Notes: generated by a model from the letters alone, not told the origin. 34,173 bases of DNA from an uncultured Ruminococcus sp. (GCA_902796545.1 CADBPF010000114.1:1-34173); one strand, 5' to 3'; numbered from the stretch's first letter, positions 1 to 8,523 are shown. A program made the numbers and translations.

Positions 1-2
1 AC

Positions 3-401
3 TACGTGAAGACCACCGTGTACCTGAAGACCATCGGTACCAACGGCACCAACCTGGTCGCCACCATCAACACCACCTCGGGCGGCAGCGCGGATCTCGA
101 TCCCTCGCTGCGCGTGCTGCTCGTTGACAAGACCAACAACAAGACCTACATCTACAAGCCGATCACCGGCGCGAGCTATCTGAGCAGCAACACCGCTCTG
201 AGCGCGGCTGACGGCACCAACGACGCCGTCACCACCATCGCGACCAGCGGCACGCAGGTCCTGTTAGCCACCATGACGGCCAACACGGTCTATACCTTCG
301 ACGTCTACGTCTGGTACGAAGGCGAAGATCCGGAATGCAAGACCGTCAACGCTCAGACCCTCGCGGCGACCAACTTCTCGATCGACTTCGAGATCGCGTA
401 A
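3..401 (+). CDS. 3' part of a SipW-type exported surface/matrix protein (TasA/camelysin-like), 5' end outside window
   Basis: The reading frame is open from the first bases and ends with TAA at 399-401. The GTG at 6 is in frame, but the codon before it is also open and there is no ribosome binding site, so the true start lies to the left. The visible 133 residues are Thr/Asn-rich and β-strand-like. They end in a segment reading VYVWYEGEDPECKTVNA followed by a short strand, NFSIDFEIA. That W-x-E-G-x-D-P-x-C block before a final strand is characteristic of the C termini of SipW-dependent exported proteins of the TasA/camelysin kind. The signal sequence cannot be checked. Three SipW-like signal peptidases follow within 12 kb, which fits this role. 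Function is inferred; the exact family is uncertain. Confidence 0.6.
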   Translation, partial: YVKTTVYLKTIGTNGTNLVATINTTSGGSADLDPSLRVLLVDKTNNKTYIYKPITGASYLSSNTALSAADGTNDAVTTIATSGTQVLLATMTANTVYTFDVYVWYEGEDPECKTVNAQTLAATNFSIDFEIA

Positions 402-428
402 TTCGTCTGACAAAACACGTTTGTATTC

Positions 429-579
429 GACCGGAGGCGCCGTGCGGGAGATCCTCTTCCGCACGGCGTGCGGTCAAACACCCAAAAAGCCGGTTTTCCA
501 ACCGACTTTGCTTGGGTACTCTGCAGAGTAACTAAGTGATCGTATCCGGCGTTTGGAAAGACGCATTCCAAACGCCGGA
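429..579 (+). repeat. Two strong hairpins in the 3' leader after the exported-protein gene
   Basis: In the 397-base gap after the stop at 401 there are two long inverted repeats. The first pairs 438-447 with 459-468 (CGCCGTGCGG/CCGCACGGCG), with an outer arm pairing 429-433 and 471-475. The second is a perfect 14-bp stem, 545-558 with 566-579 (TCCGGCGTTTGGAA and its complement) with a 7-base loop. Neither has a T run behind it, so they are not classical terminators. They could stabilise the 3' end of an abundant exported-protein mRNA. That role is inference. Confidence 0.6.
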
Positions 580-691
580 ACGAACCAACAAGCCTTTTCC
601 CGTTTCCTTTTGCGTGAAAAAGGACGCCGGAAAACGCTTGATCGATAAGCTTCCTGCAAGCAAACACTCTTCGGGCTTCCCTGCCCGTTTC

Positions 692-720
692 CGCCGTATG
701 AAGCTTTGCGGCGTTTTTTT
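692..720 (+). terminator. Intrinsic terminator after the first exported-protein gene
   Basis: A 7-bp stem with one G-T wobble pairs CGCCGTA at 692-698 with TGCGGCG at 707-713 and is followed directly by seven T residues at 714-720. It lies upstream of the next gene and separates the first transcript from it. From 721 to 798 I see only the ribosome binding site of the next gene (GGGAAAGG, 788-795) and no convincing promoter. Confidence 0.65.
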
Positions 721-798
721 CATCCGGGGCACGTCACCGACAAATCCGGGCGCGATTTCCGATTTGCGTCCGACCAAAAGAATCGACGGGAAAGGTAG

Positions 799-1623
799 GT
801 GTACCGCTTGCCGACAAGCAAACAAAAGCATGCGCTCGTATTCTCGGCGATCGGTCTGTTCCTGCTTTTGGTCGTCCTGCTGTTGGCGCTTGCGATGTAT
901 TTTGCCTCCTCGTTCGGCTGGTTTGCTCAAAGCACCCGGGCTGACGCGCAGGATTTAGGCTCGCAGCTGACCGAGGATACCGGCGCGGAGATCCGGGAAT
1001 TCCACGTCTATAAGCGCGACGGGCTCACCCACGGCGCCGCGGAAGTCTCCAACAGCATCCCCGGCGATCCCTTATACTATCAGCAGGTCAGTCTGACCGA
1101 ATACGATACGGTCTTTACCGATCGCAACGTGGACACGCCGATGATCTTCAAGGTCATCATCGACCACGTCAATACGAATTTTGCCGGTCTGACCGTCACG
1201 GTCACCTGCCCCGAGAATACGACGAATTATCTCGACGAAGACAACAATCTCGGCAACTTTTTATCCAATATCTGCGCGATCCGCTGCGGCTACGGCACGG
1301 CGGAACTGAACGCCGAGACCGATCCCGACGAGATCTATTCCGGCGCGGTCGCGCTGTTGGAGAATTCCCAGCCCGGCTCGTTTGCTTCCGTGAACGCCCA
1401 GTATCAGAACACGGGCAAGGTCAACGAATTGACCTTTACGCTCGGGCAATATACCGCGCAAAACGATACGATCACCGTTTATCTCGAGCTCTCCTACAAC
1501 GCCGAGCTCGTGGACGCGTATATCACGCAAAACGGCATTGAGATTACCTCGCAATCCACCGCCGGCAATGATATCCAGGACTTCGTAAACGATCTTTCGG
1601 AGTTCAAGTTTACCTACCAATAA
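799..1623 (+). CDS. Exported protein with SipW-cognate-type signal sequence
   Basis: 274 residues. A basic N terminus (about residues 1-11) leads into a long hydrophobic segment (about 13-37). This ends in ASSFGWFAQSTRADA, which resembles the G-x-[FY]-A-[WY]-F cleavage-region motif of SipW-cognate signal peptides. The rest is a soluble, acidic, β-rich domain rich in Thr and Asn. It contains an acidic DPDE stretch and three cysteines and has no recognisable catalytic motif. Start choice: GTG at 799 is only 3 bases from GGGAAAGG (788-795), while the in-frame TTG at 808 is 12 bases away and equally plausible; either leaves the signal sequence intact. An intrinsic terminator follows at once. It is likely a minor or anchoring subunit of a fibre or matrix. 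I do not recognise a named family beyond the signal type. Confidence 0.7.
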   Translation: MYRLPTSKQKHALVFSAIGLFLLLVVLLLALAMYFASSFGWFAQSTRADAQDLGSQLTEDTGAEIREFHVYKRDGLTHGAAEVSNSIPGDPLYYQQVSLTEYDTVFTDRNVDTPMIFKVIIDHVNTNFAGLTVTVTCPENTTNYLDEDNNLGNFLSNICAIRCGYGTAELNAETDPDEIYSGAVALLENSQPGSFASVNAQYQNTGKVNELTFTLGQYTAQNDTITVYLELSYNAELVDAYITQNGIEITSQSTAGNDIQDFVNDLSEFKFTYQ

Positions 1624-1635
1624 ATCCGGAGAATC

Positions 1636-1657
1636 GCGCATTTTGCGCTTTTCTTTT
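1636..1657 (+). terminator. Intrinsic terminator after the small exported-protein gene
   Basis: GCGCA at 1636-1640 pairs with TGCGC at 1644-1648 around a three-base loop, followed by TTTTCTTTT at 1649-1657. It starts 13 bases after the stop codon of the preceding gene. Confidence 0.65.
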
Positions 1658-1713
1658 ACGCGCGCGCGTGTGCGCGTATAGGCGCGTAGCCGCGCGCGTA
1701 CGCATATGCGCAT
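1658..1713 (+). repeat. Two 23-bp perfect alternating purine-pyrimidine tracts (Z-DNA-prone)
   Basis: Positions 1658-1680 and 1691-1713 each alternate purine and pyrimidine without a break, mostly as CG/CA/TA steps, and are separated by 10 bases. They sit between a terminator (1636-1657) and the ribosome binding site of the giant exported-protein gene. A small hairpin, CCCACC 1735-1740 with GGTGGG 1746-1751, follows. I see no consensus promoter in this interval. Confidence 0.6.
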
Positions 1714-1776
1714 CCAAGTTGGAAGCCCATTTTCCCCACCCGTTCGGTGGGATTCTGTGAAAGGAACCACGTCGGC

Positions 1777-4700
1777 ATGAAAAAAACGCTGCGCATCTCC
1801 CTGATCGCGCTCCTGTGCGCCGCCGCGACGCTGTTCTGCGCCGCGACGGGTGCTTTCGCGTGGCTTGCCGGCATTCTCAATTCGATCCGTCCGACCGCGG
1901 ATAAAGGCTCCGTGATCCAGCAGTATTTCCATTGCGGAAGCGGAACCGAAAACGATCCCTTCGTGATCACCCGTCCGATCCACTACTATCACTTGGTCGA
2001 GCTGTATCAGAGAAGTTCGAGTTTTGCCTCCGGCGGCGATTCCGGGCTTCCCGGCTATTATTTCCAGCTCGGCTACGATCTGGCGGGCAACGGTACGCTG
2101 CAGGTCTATAATTACGACGAATTCGGTCAAACGGACGGCACCTTTACCGATGCGCTCAACATGGCGTATTATTCCGACGACTACGCGCTTTTGCCGATCG
2201 GCACCTCCGACGTGCCCTTCAACGGCACCTTTGACGGCAGCGATCTGACGATCGAAAACCTGAACGTGCGCGCCACCGAAACGATCAGCGGCACGACCTA
2301 CGGCACCTCCGACGTCGGCATTTTCGGTTATCTCGGAGAAGACGCCGACGTGCACAACGCCTATTTTGAAAACGTTTCGATCGACCTTTCCGGCACGAAC
2401 GCTTTGCGCACCGTAACGGGCCATAACACCACGGTCCACGATTCCGATAACGACAGCACGCCCGATCTGGTCTTTGCCGGCTATATCGCCGGCCACGTTT
2501 ACACCACGAGCCGCGTGCAGGACGTTTACGTGAACGATTGCACGCTGTTGGGCGGCGACGCGGCGACCTGCGGCTTCGGCTATTTCGGCTGCGTGGAAGA
2601 CGCCACGACCGGCACGGTCGTGACCCAGCTCGGCAGCGAGGTCGTGACCCTGCGCACCAAGGGAAGCGATGCCGGTTTCGGCGGCAGCGTCGAAATGGAC
2701 AAGCTCTATAACCGCGTACTTTCCGTGCTCCAGGACGCGCGCGCCAACTATACCCGCCTCGGCGCGAACAACTATTACCACTACACCACCGAAGAGCGCG
2801 TGGATATTTACGAGGCGACCGAAGATTCGGAGGAGCGCGTAGAGCGCAGTTATACCGACGCGGGCGCGCTGACCAATCAGCAGCGCGGCTACTTCTCCAC
2901 CAAGGGCGGCAACTACGTGCTGCACAACCGTACCGACACGAACTCGTACCTCTACGTTTCCAGTCTGACCCAAAGCCAGGGCATGACGGTTACCACCTAC
3001 CTGCACAAAAACGAGTTTCTCGACGCGTTTTATATCAAGAGCGGCACAAACTGCCTGTCTTTGACGGATGCGGGCGCGCTCACCAACCAGACCTCCGAGG
3101 ATCAGGCGACGCTGTGGGTCCTGGATGAAAACGACCACCTTTACACGATCCTGGACGGCACCGTAACCTATCTCAACCGCGCGGCAAACGGCACGCTTAC
3201 TACCTCGGCGACCGTTTCCACGACCTGGACGCGCGACGCGCAAAATCGCCTGTCCGTCAGCGTTTCCGGCACGCCGAACTATCTTTCCTACCGCGTGATC
3301 GATCCTCTCGCCGGCTGGACTTTGAGCCCGCACACCGCGACCTATACGATCTCGGACGGCGCCGGTCATTATCTCTCCGGCACGCAAAGCGGCGTATCGA
3401 ACGTGAATACCGCGTCCGCTTCCTCCAAGTGGCTCCAGACGAATCCCGGCGGAAACACCGCGTTTTACGTGACCGAAAACGGCGTCAACTACTATCTCGG
3501 CCTGAACGGCGGCGCGCTTGGGACCTCCACGACCTCCACGACCTGGACGCGCGACTCAAACGGTTATTACGCGACCGTAAACGGCGACAAACTCTATCTT
3601 ACCTACGACAACGGCTGGAAAGCCGTGCCGATCGACTGCTACAAGATCGCGTCCGGCACGCATTATCTGACCGCGACCACAAGCGCCGTTTCCGATTCCA
3701 CGCAGGCAAACAGCGTGGATTGGCTCCTGTCCAACCCGAGCGGCAACACGCAGTTCTACACCCTGATCGGCGGTCAGAAATATTATCTGACCGTGGACAG
3801 CGGCGCGCTCACGGTTTCCGCCACCCCCGCGACCTGGGTCCAAAACGGCGATTCGTATTACCTCTCGCAGAACGGCAAGGATTATTATCTCTGCTACGAG
3901 AACGGCTGGAAGGTCAAGACCCTGACCTACCAGCTCATCAGCGACGGCGCGGGCCACTATCTGAGCCTGACCAATACCGGCGCGATCGAAAACCAGACGC
4001 AAGCAAACGCCACGCATTGGTATTTCACCGCCTCCGGCGCGATCTACGCTTCCGTCGGCAATACGACCTATTATCTGCGCGAAAATAACGGTCTGATCAC
4101 CACGACGCAGGCGTCTTCCGCCACCGAATGGGAAACTTCCGGCGGCAGCTATTACGTCGAGGGCGACACGACGCGCATCTGCATCGGCTATGACAACGGC
4201 TGGAAAACGATCCGCGTCAACAACGGCACGCTGATCGGCGACGGGAACGGCAATTACCTGCGCGTGACCGGCACCGGCACGACCGCCTTTACCTCCACGA
4301 CCAATATCGATCTTGCCACCCGCTTTACCTTCTCGAACACCACCGGCAACCCGCGCGGCACGATCTCCACGACCATCAACACATCGACCGTTTATCTGCG
4401 CAACTACAACAACGGCACCCTGCAGCTCACCACGACCGCGGGCAACGCCACCACCTGGCAGAACGACGGCACGAGCATCTACGCCGCCGGCAACGGCAAC
4501 CGCAGCTATTATCTGATCTTCGACGGTACCTGGCAGCTCTCCACCTCCCGTTCGGACACGAAATACCGCATTTCAACCGGCGGCAACTACATGAGTGCGA
4601 ACGGGACGACCCTTTCCCACACGACCAACGCCTCCGATGCGCTCTTGTTCAACGCAACGAGCGGCACGATCAGCACCGTGATCGACGGCACGACCTATAA

Positions 4701-6459
4701 CCTTTACGCGCCGACGACCAACAACGGCGCCATGTCGCTGAGCGACTCAAATTCCCGTTCCTGGACCACCAACGGTTCACGTCGCTATTTCTCCTCCGGC
4801 GGTATCTTCGGTTGGGGTGCTACAAACTACTATATCCGCTACTATAATGACGCCTGGACCGTGAACACCACGCAGGGCAACGCTTCGGCTCTGACCTTTA
4901 CCGAAGTGGATCTCACCTTCTCCTCCGCGACGCAGACGATCAACGACGCCTACCCCACCCTGACCACTCCGACCGGCCAGGAGCCCGCGCCGGAGATCGA
5001 CGTGCAGGACGCAAGCAGCGCCGTGCCGGAGATCACGGTCGATACCGTGGCCGCGGATCACAGCCTGTCCTGGGTCCCCGAACGGCTGCAGGTCGTGGAA
5101 AAGAGCGTTTCGACCGATCGCACCGGCACCTATTTCCCGTTGCGCGTCGATCTCGACGAAAACGACGACTATCCCGAGGGTTACGCGGTCAGCCCGAAAA
5201 ACACGGGCTATATCGTCTCCGGCGCCTACAGTACCACCTCTTCCTACACTATGAACAATACCCGTTATTATCCGAACGCGGATATCCGTATTTCCGGGTA
5301 CGACATTGAGAATATCGACGCGTCCTACAACGCGAACACGAACAGCTTCACCTCGGTCTATACGGTCAACGCGAGCGGCAACCACGTGCTCACCGACGCG
5401 GAAAAGAACGCCTTTATCGCTTACAGCGTGGCGGAAGAGCAGTTCTTGGAGACTCTGGACGGCGCGGAAAACGTGTACGGCCTGCACTTCATGAACGCGA
5501 AGATCAGCACCCAGCATACGATCCGCGCGCGCGAAGCGACCGTGCTCGGCACGACCTATCAGAACTACGAGCTGCCCGAGGACAGTATCGACTTCAACGT
5601 CATCGAGCGCGGTACGATCAATTTCTTTGCAGGAAGCTATTTTCCCGGCAACAACGCGTTTTTCTCGCTCCATCGCATCTACCGCGATGAAAACGACGAT
5701 ATTTCCGCGATCAAAGAGATCGACCGGGTCTATCAGCACGCGACCCTGAAAGGCGCCAAGCCCTATATCTTCCGTTATACCGACGGCACCTACACCAACG
5801 CGGACGGAACCTACAGCGGTGCGACCTCGCTTGCCCCGGGCTACGATTCCACCGAGGTGTTCAACCGCTCCTGGATCACGAATCCCTCAGGCGTCAGCCA
5901 GGAACACAAGGTCTATTATTTCGAGATCCCCTGTAACAAGGGCGAATACGCGCTCGGCTCCGTCAGCGGCAAGACCGGCGCCTATCTCATGTACCTCGAT
6001 ATCGCTTCCAACGGCGGCGACGCGATCGAATCGATCGTCAGCAGCGAAGGCAACGACGTGACCCAAAGCTTCAACGTGGAATTCCGCAGTGCGCCGGATA
6101 CGGTGGATCACTCCATCTTCCAGTTCGCGATCGACGCGCCCGACGGCACGGATCCGAGCACCTTTTCCTGCAACGTGGTCTTCGACAAGAGCCAGACCGG
6201 GAACGGCAGTTATCCGTCGGGGCTTTATACGCTGACGATCGTGAACCATTCTAATGCGGATCTCACGCTTTATACCTTCCTCTGCGACAACGACAACGAT
6301 CCGCTGAACGATTTCCCCTACGCCTATCGGGTCGTTTACACCAACGCCACGCAGACGGCAACGATCATCCCCACCCTCTTTGAAAACGATTACTGGAAGT
6401 CGGTCGCGGGCTTCACGATCCCCGCAACGGGTACCGCCTACGAGGTCACCTATTCCTGA
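1777..6459 (+). CDS. Giant exported surface protein with six tandem ~100-residue modules
   Basis: 1560 residues starting at ATG 1777, after GAAAGG (1759-1764). This start gives a clean signal sequence: MKK, a hydrophobic core, then TGAFAWLAG, a SipW-cognate-like motif. An earlier in-frame start at 1747 would bury it. Residues ~54-270 resemble GLUG-motif/β-helix proteins (GSGTENDPFVI, then repeated F-G-Y-x-G and N-A-x-F-x-N-V blocks). Residues ~418-1028 hold six modules, each ending in a G-W or D-N-G-W-K motif with Trp at about 514, 614, 711, 809, 919 and 1027. A Pro/Glu linker (~1050-1100) leads to a unique β-rich C-terminal region with no LPxTG or membrane anchor. It overlaps the next signal-peptidase gene by one base. 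I infer a surface adhesin or matrix component; ligand unknown. Confidence 0.75.
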   Translation: MKKTLRISLIALLCAAATLFCAATGAFAWLAGILNSIRPTADKGSVIQQYFHCGSGTENDPFVITRPIHYYHLVELYQRSSSFASGGDSGLPGYYFQLGYDLAGNGTLQVYNYDEFGQTDGTFTDALNMAYYSDDYALLPIGTSDVPFNGTFDGSDLTIENLNVRATETISGTTYGTSDVGIFGYLGEDADVHNAYFENVSIDLSGTNALRTVTGHNTTVHDSDNDSTPDLVFAGYIAGHVYTTSRVQDVYVNDCTLLGGDAATCGFGYFGCVEDATTGTVVTQLGSEVVTLRTKGSDAGFGGSVEMDKLYNRVLSVLQDARANYTRLGANNYYHYTTEERVDIYEATEDSEERVERSYTDAGALTNQQRGYFSTKGGNYVLHNRTDTNSYLYVSSLTQSQGMTVTTYLHKNEFLDAFYIKSGTNCLSLTDAGALTNQTSEDQATLWVLDENDHLYTILDGTVTYLNRAANGTLTTSATVSTTWTRDAQNRLSVSVSGTPNYLSYRVIDPLAGWTLSPHTATYTISDGAGHYLSGTQSGVSNVNTASASSKWLQTNPGGNTAFYVTENGVNYYLGLNGGALGTSTTSTTWTRDSNGYYATVNGDKLYLTYDNGWKAVPIDCYKIASGTHYLTATTSAVSDSTQANSVDWLLSNPSGNTQFYTLIGGQKYYLTVDSGALTVSATPATWVQNGDSYYLSQNGKDYYLCYENGWKVKTLTYQLISDGAGHYLSLTNTGAIENQTQANATHWYFTASGAIYASVGNTTYYLRENNGLITTTQASSATEWETSGGSYYVEGDTTRICIGYDNGWKTIRVNNGTLIGDGNGNYLRVTGTGTTAFTSTTNIDLATRFTFSNTTGNPRGTISTTINTSTVYLRNYNNGTLQLTTTAGNATTWQNDGTSIYAAGNGNRSYYLIFDGTWQLSTSRSDTKYRISTGGNYMSANGTTLSHTTNASDALLFNATSGTISTVIDGTTYNLYAPTTNNGAMSLSDSNSRSWTTNGSRRYFSSGGIFGWGATNYYIRYYNDAWTVNTTQGNASALTFTEVDLTFSSATQTINDAYPTLTTPTGQEPAPEIDVQDASSAVPEITVDTVAADHSLSWVPERLQVVEKSVSTDRTGTYFPLRVDLDENDDYPEGYAVSPKNTGYIVSGAYSTTSSYTMNNTRYYPNADIRISGYDIENIDASYNANTNSFTSVYTVNASGNHVLTDAEKNAFIAYSVAEEQFLETLDGAENVYGLHFMNAKISTQHTIRAREATVLGTTYQNYELPEDSIDFNVIERGTINFFAGSYFPGNNAFFSLHRIYRDENDDISAIKEIDRVYQHATLKGAKPYIFRYTDGTYTNADGTYSGATSLAPGYDSTEVFNRSWITNPSGVSQEHKVYYFEIPCNKGEYALGSVSGKTGAYLMYLDIASNGGDAIESIVSSEGNDVTQSFNVEFRSAPDTVDHSIFQFAIDAPDGTDPSTFSCNVVFDKSQTGNGSYPSGLYTLTIVNHSNADLTLYTFLCDNDNDPLNDFPYAYRVVYTNATQTATIIPTLFENDYWKSVAGFTIPATGTAYEVTYS
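3028..4860 (+). repeat. Six tandem ~97-110-residue protein modules, each with an apparent three-part substructure
   Basis: Modules begin near residues 418, 522, 618, 716, 812 and 927 with a Y-x-I-[SA]-x-G-x-x-Y-L-[ST] type strand. Each continues through a W-L/W-x block and a Y-Y-L block, then closes with [YF]-[DE]-N-G-W-K or a variant. Spacing between the closing Trp residues is 100, 97, 98, 110 and 108. Three Y-L/W blocks per module suggest a β-trefoil-like carbohydrate-binding fold, but this is inference from spacing only. Module 6 is the most divergent. Confidence 0.65.
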
Positions 6460-7232
6460 TGCGAAAGACCGACATCATCAAACGCCCCGCCCACCGCGCC
6501 GCAAGCGTTTTGAACGCCGTCGTTTGTATCCTGTTCGGCGTTCTGATCCTTTGCGTTGTCGCCGTGGGCGTGTTCGTTTTACTCTTCTCGAAAAACGGAC
6601 AACCGTTTTTTCTCGCCGACAAAACGGTGTTGTGGATCCTGACCGACTCCATGGCGGACGAGATCCCCGAAAACACCTTTATCCTCGCGCAAAAGGTCGA
6701 TCCGGACGAGATCGAACCGGGCGACGTGATCACCTTTATTTCCGATGATCCGGACTTAAACGGCGCGCGCAACACGCACAGAGTCCTCAAGATCAGCGAG
6801 GACCGGAGCCTGTTTTATACGAAAGGCGATCACAACGCCGTTGCCGACCGGTATCCCGCCCGCGCCGAAAACGTGCTCTGCCGCTACGAAAGCAAGATCG
6901 ACTGGCTCACCACCGTCGGCAGACTGTTCGTAAATAAGACCGGACCGATCATCTATTTTGCCGCCGTAATGATCCTTTTGGATCTCTTCCTCTTCCCGCT
7001 CTTTTACGGGCTGATCCGCAGCAAAAAGGAAAAACTCGCCCGCGAAAAGCAATCGGCGCTGGAAGACGCGGTCAAAGCGGAGGTGGAGCGCCTGCAGCGC
7101 GAGGCGGCGCAGAGCGCTCAAACGGACGGCGACCAACAACTAAACGCCTCCGCTTCTACCGACTCCCCCGCCGGAAAAGAGCCGCTGCAAAGCGCGCCGG
7201 AAACCGTGCCCGATCCCGGCGAAAACGCCTGA
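6459..7232 (+). CDS. SipW-like (archaeal/ER-type) signal peptidase I, paralogue 1
   Basis: 257 residues. Cleaves signal peptides of exported proteins at the outer face of the membrane. One TM segment (about 20-43) precedes the catalytic domain: Ser64 in TDSM, His107 in NTHRV and Asp124 in TKGDH. The His in place of Lys is the mark of the SipW/ER class. A second hydrophobic segment (about 165-188) is followed by a charged cytoplasmic tail containing ALEDAVKAEVERLQ and an acidic, Pro-rich end. Its ATG overlaps the TGA of the giant exported protein by one base, so translation is probably coupled and that protein is its likely substrate. All catalytic residues are intact. A terminator-like hairpin follows. 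Confidence 0.9.
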   Translation: MRKTDIIKRPAHRAASVLNAVVCILFGVLILCVVAVGVFVLLFSKNGQPFFLADKTVLWILTDSMADEIPENTFILAQKVDPDEIEPGDVITFISDDPDLNGARNTHRVLKISEDRSLFYTKGDHNAVADRYPARAENVLCRYESKIDWLTTVGRLFVNKTGPIIYFAAVMILLDLFLFPLFYGLIRSKKEKLAREKQSALEDAVKAEVERLQREAAQSAQTDGDQQLNASASTDSPAGKEPLQSAPETVPDPGENA

Positions 7233-7250
7233 AAACCGATCGCCTGATCC

Positions 7251-7278
7251 CCGGTTTTTCCGGAAAACCGGTACTTTT
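7251..7278 (+). terminator. Hairpin terminator after signal peptidase 1
   Basis: CCGGTTTT at 7251-7258 pairs with AAAACCGG at 7264-7271, followed by TACTTTT. It lies 18 bases after the stop codon and before the next promoter. The T tract is short, so efficiency may be partial. Confidence 0.5.
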
Positions 7279-7342
7279 GATCCGGATTTGAGCGGAAAAC
7301 CCCGTTTTTTTACGATTTTTTGCTTTTTCTGCACGAAAAAGA

Positions 7343-7371
7343 TTGACAAATCTTTTCTAAATTATTATAAT
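7343..7371 (+). promoter_or_regulatory. Perfect σA-type promoter for signal peptidase 2
   Basis: TTGACA at 7343-7348 and TATAAT at 7366-7371 are both exact consensus hexamers with a 17-base spacer. The predicted start is near 7378, giving a leader of about 90 bases before the ATG at 7469. The surrounding 150 bases are AT-rich compared with the genes. Confidence 0.85.
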
Positions 7372-7468
7372 CTTACATATAGACTCGCATAGGTATGTGC
7401 GGATCTATTGGATTTTTGTTTGTATCAACCATGAAATTTCATTCATTCGCAGAAAGGATGTCTGTTTT

Positions 7469-8392
7469 ATGGACAATCTGGAAACCGTGAAAGAAGAACC
7501 GAAAAAGCCCTCCGGCGTAAAAAAAGTTTTGAACGTGATCCTGAATATTTTTATCTGGATCTTCGTCGTATTTGCCGTGGTGATGACGATTCTTTCCTTT
7601 GCCGCGCAATCCAACTCGGAAGGCGTTCCCTCCTTGTTCGGAAAATGCATTCTCACCGTGAACACCGACTCCATGTCCCCCACCTTCAACGCGGGTGATC
7701 TGTTGATCGCAAACCGCGTCGATCGTGATACCGCAATGAACCTTGAAGTCGGCGATATCATTTCGTTCCGTGCCGATATCAACCACGACGGTCTTGCCGA
7801 TATCAACACCCACCGCATCGTGGAAGTCGTTCCCAACCAGGAAAAAGGCGTTTCCTACAAGACCAAGGGCGACAACATGGAAACCAACCCCATTTCCGAC
7901 CAGGACGCTTCCGGCGGCATCGATCTGGTCCATTGGTCCAGCGTCGTTTGCCAGTATGACGAAGAAAACGGCACGCGTCTGGCCGGCGTCGGCAAGGCGC
8001 TGCAGTTCATCCAGCAGCCCACCGGCTTTTTGGTCTGCATCGTGCTCCCGCTCGTGCTCTTCTTCCTCTATGAATTGTTCAAATTCATCAAGGCGATCAT
8101 CTTCGTGAAGAGCAGCGGCAAGAAACAGATCACCGCCGCGGATGAAGAACTCATCAAGCAGCGCGCGATCCAGGAATTTTTAGCTTCTCAAAAGCAGGAA
8201 CAGACCCCTCCTCCTCCCGCAGCGACCGACGAGACCCCCGCGGACGAGACGCCCGCCGAGGAAACCCCTAAAACGGAGGAAGCGCCCGAGGAACCGGCTT
8301 CTGCAAAAGAGACTCCCGTGGAACAGACTGCCGTCGAAGAGACCGAAGCCGAGCAGGAGGCAAACGAAAAAGACGAGGCGACCGACGCCTGA
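7469..8392 (+). CDS. SipW-like signal peptidase I, paralogue 2, with long acidic cytoplasmic tail
   Basis: 307 residues from ATG 7469, preceded by AGAAAGGA (7451-7458). An upstream in-frame start at 7397 has no ribosome binding site and lies close to the predicted transcription start. One TM segment lies at about 23-45. Catalytic residues are Ser68 (NTDSM), His115 (NTHRIV) and Asp135 (TKGDN). A second TM (about 188-215) is followed by a cytoplasmic tail: a helix around EELIKQRAIQEFLASQ, then a ~75-residue low-complexity tail of Glu, Pro, Thr and Ala. Paralogues 1 and 3 have a comparable helix but shorter tails. It is transcribed from its own consensus promoter and followed by a strong terminator, so it can be expressed apart from the exported-protein genes. 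Confidence 0.9.
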   Translation: MDNLETVKEEPKKPSGVKKVLNVILNIFIWIFVVFAVVMTILSFAAQSNSEGVPSLFGKCILTVNTDSMSPTFNAGDLLIANRVDRDTAMNLEVGDIISFRADINHDGLADINTHRIVEVVPNQEKGVSYKTKGDNMETNPISDQDASGGIDLVHWSSVVCQYDEENGTRLAGVGKALQFIQQPTGFLVCIVLPLVLFFLYELFKFIKAIIFVKSSGKKQITAADEELIKQRAIQEFLASQKQEQTPPPPAATDETPADETPAEETPKTEEAPEEPASAKETPVEQTAVEETEAEQEANEKDEATDA

Positions 8393-8494
8393 CTTTTCAG
8401 TCAAAGCAAGGTTTCCCGATCTGCCGCAGGTGTGATGCATCGTCCATCTCATCCGGTCTGCGGTTGACGTACCAGGGTTCAACTTGTCAGTCGG

Positions 8495-8523
8495 ACCCCG
8501 CATCCGCGGATGCGGGGTCTTTT
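8495..8523 (+). terminator. 24-bp perfect palindrome with T run, terminator after signal peptidase 2
   Basis: Positions 8495-8518 are a perfect palindrome (ACCCCGCATCCG and its complement) followed by CTTTT. It lies 102 bases after the stop. It also sits 40 bases before the start of the next gene, whose RBS is GGAAAGG at 8542-8548. No clear promoter is visible between 8393 and 8557, so the AAA gene may depend on read-through or on an unrecognised promoter. Confidence 0.7.

Noticed and set aside
536-958. Open frames of 130-140 codons on both strands in the 402-798 gap
   Set aside because: They run through hairpins and the terminator and overlap the start of a gene with a clear signal sequence; no recognisable protein features.
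1261-3387. A 708-codon open frame on the minus strand inside the giant exported-protein gene
   Set aside because: It is Arg/Gly/Val-rich with no domain, and it lies opposite a plus-strand gene with signal sequence and repeats. GC-rich codon bias keeps the opposite strand open.
8463-8490. Promoter with TTGACG before the AAA gene
   Set aside because: No acceptable -10 hexamer occurs at 16-18 bases, and a terminator lies just downstream.
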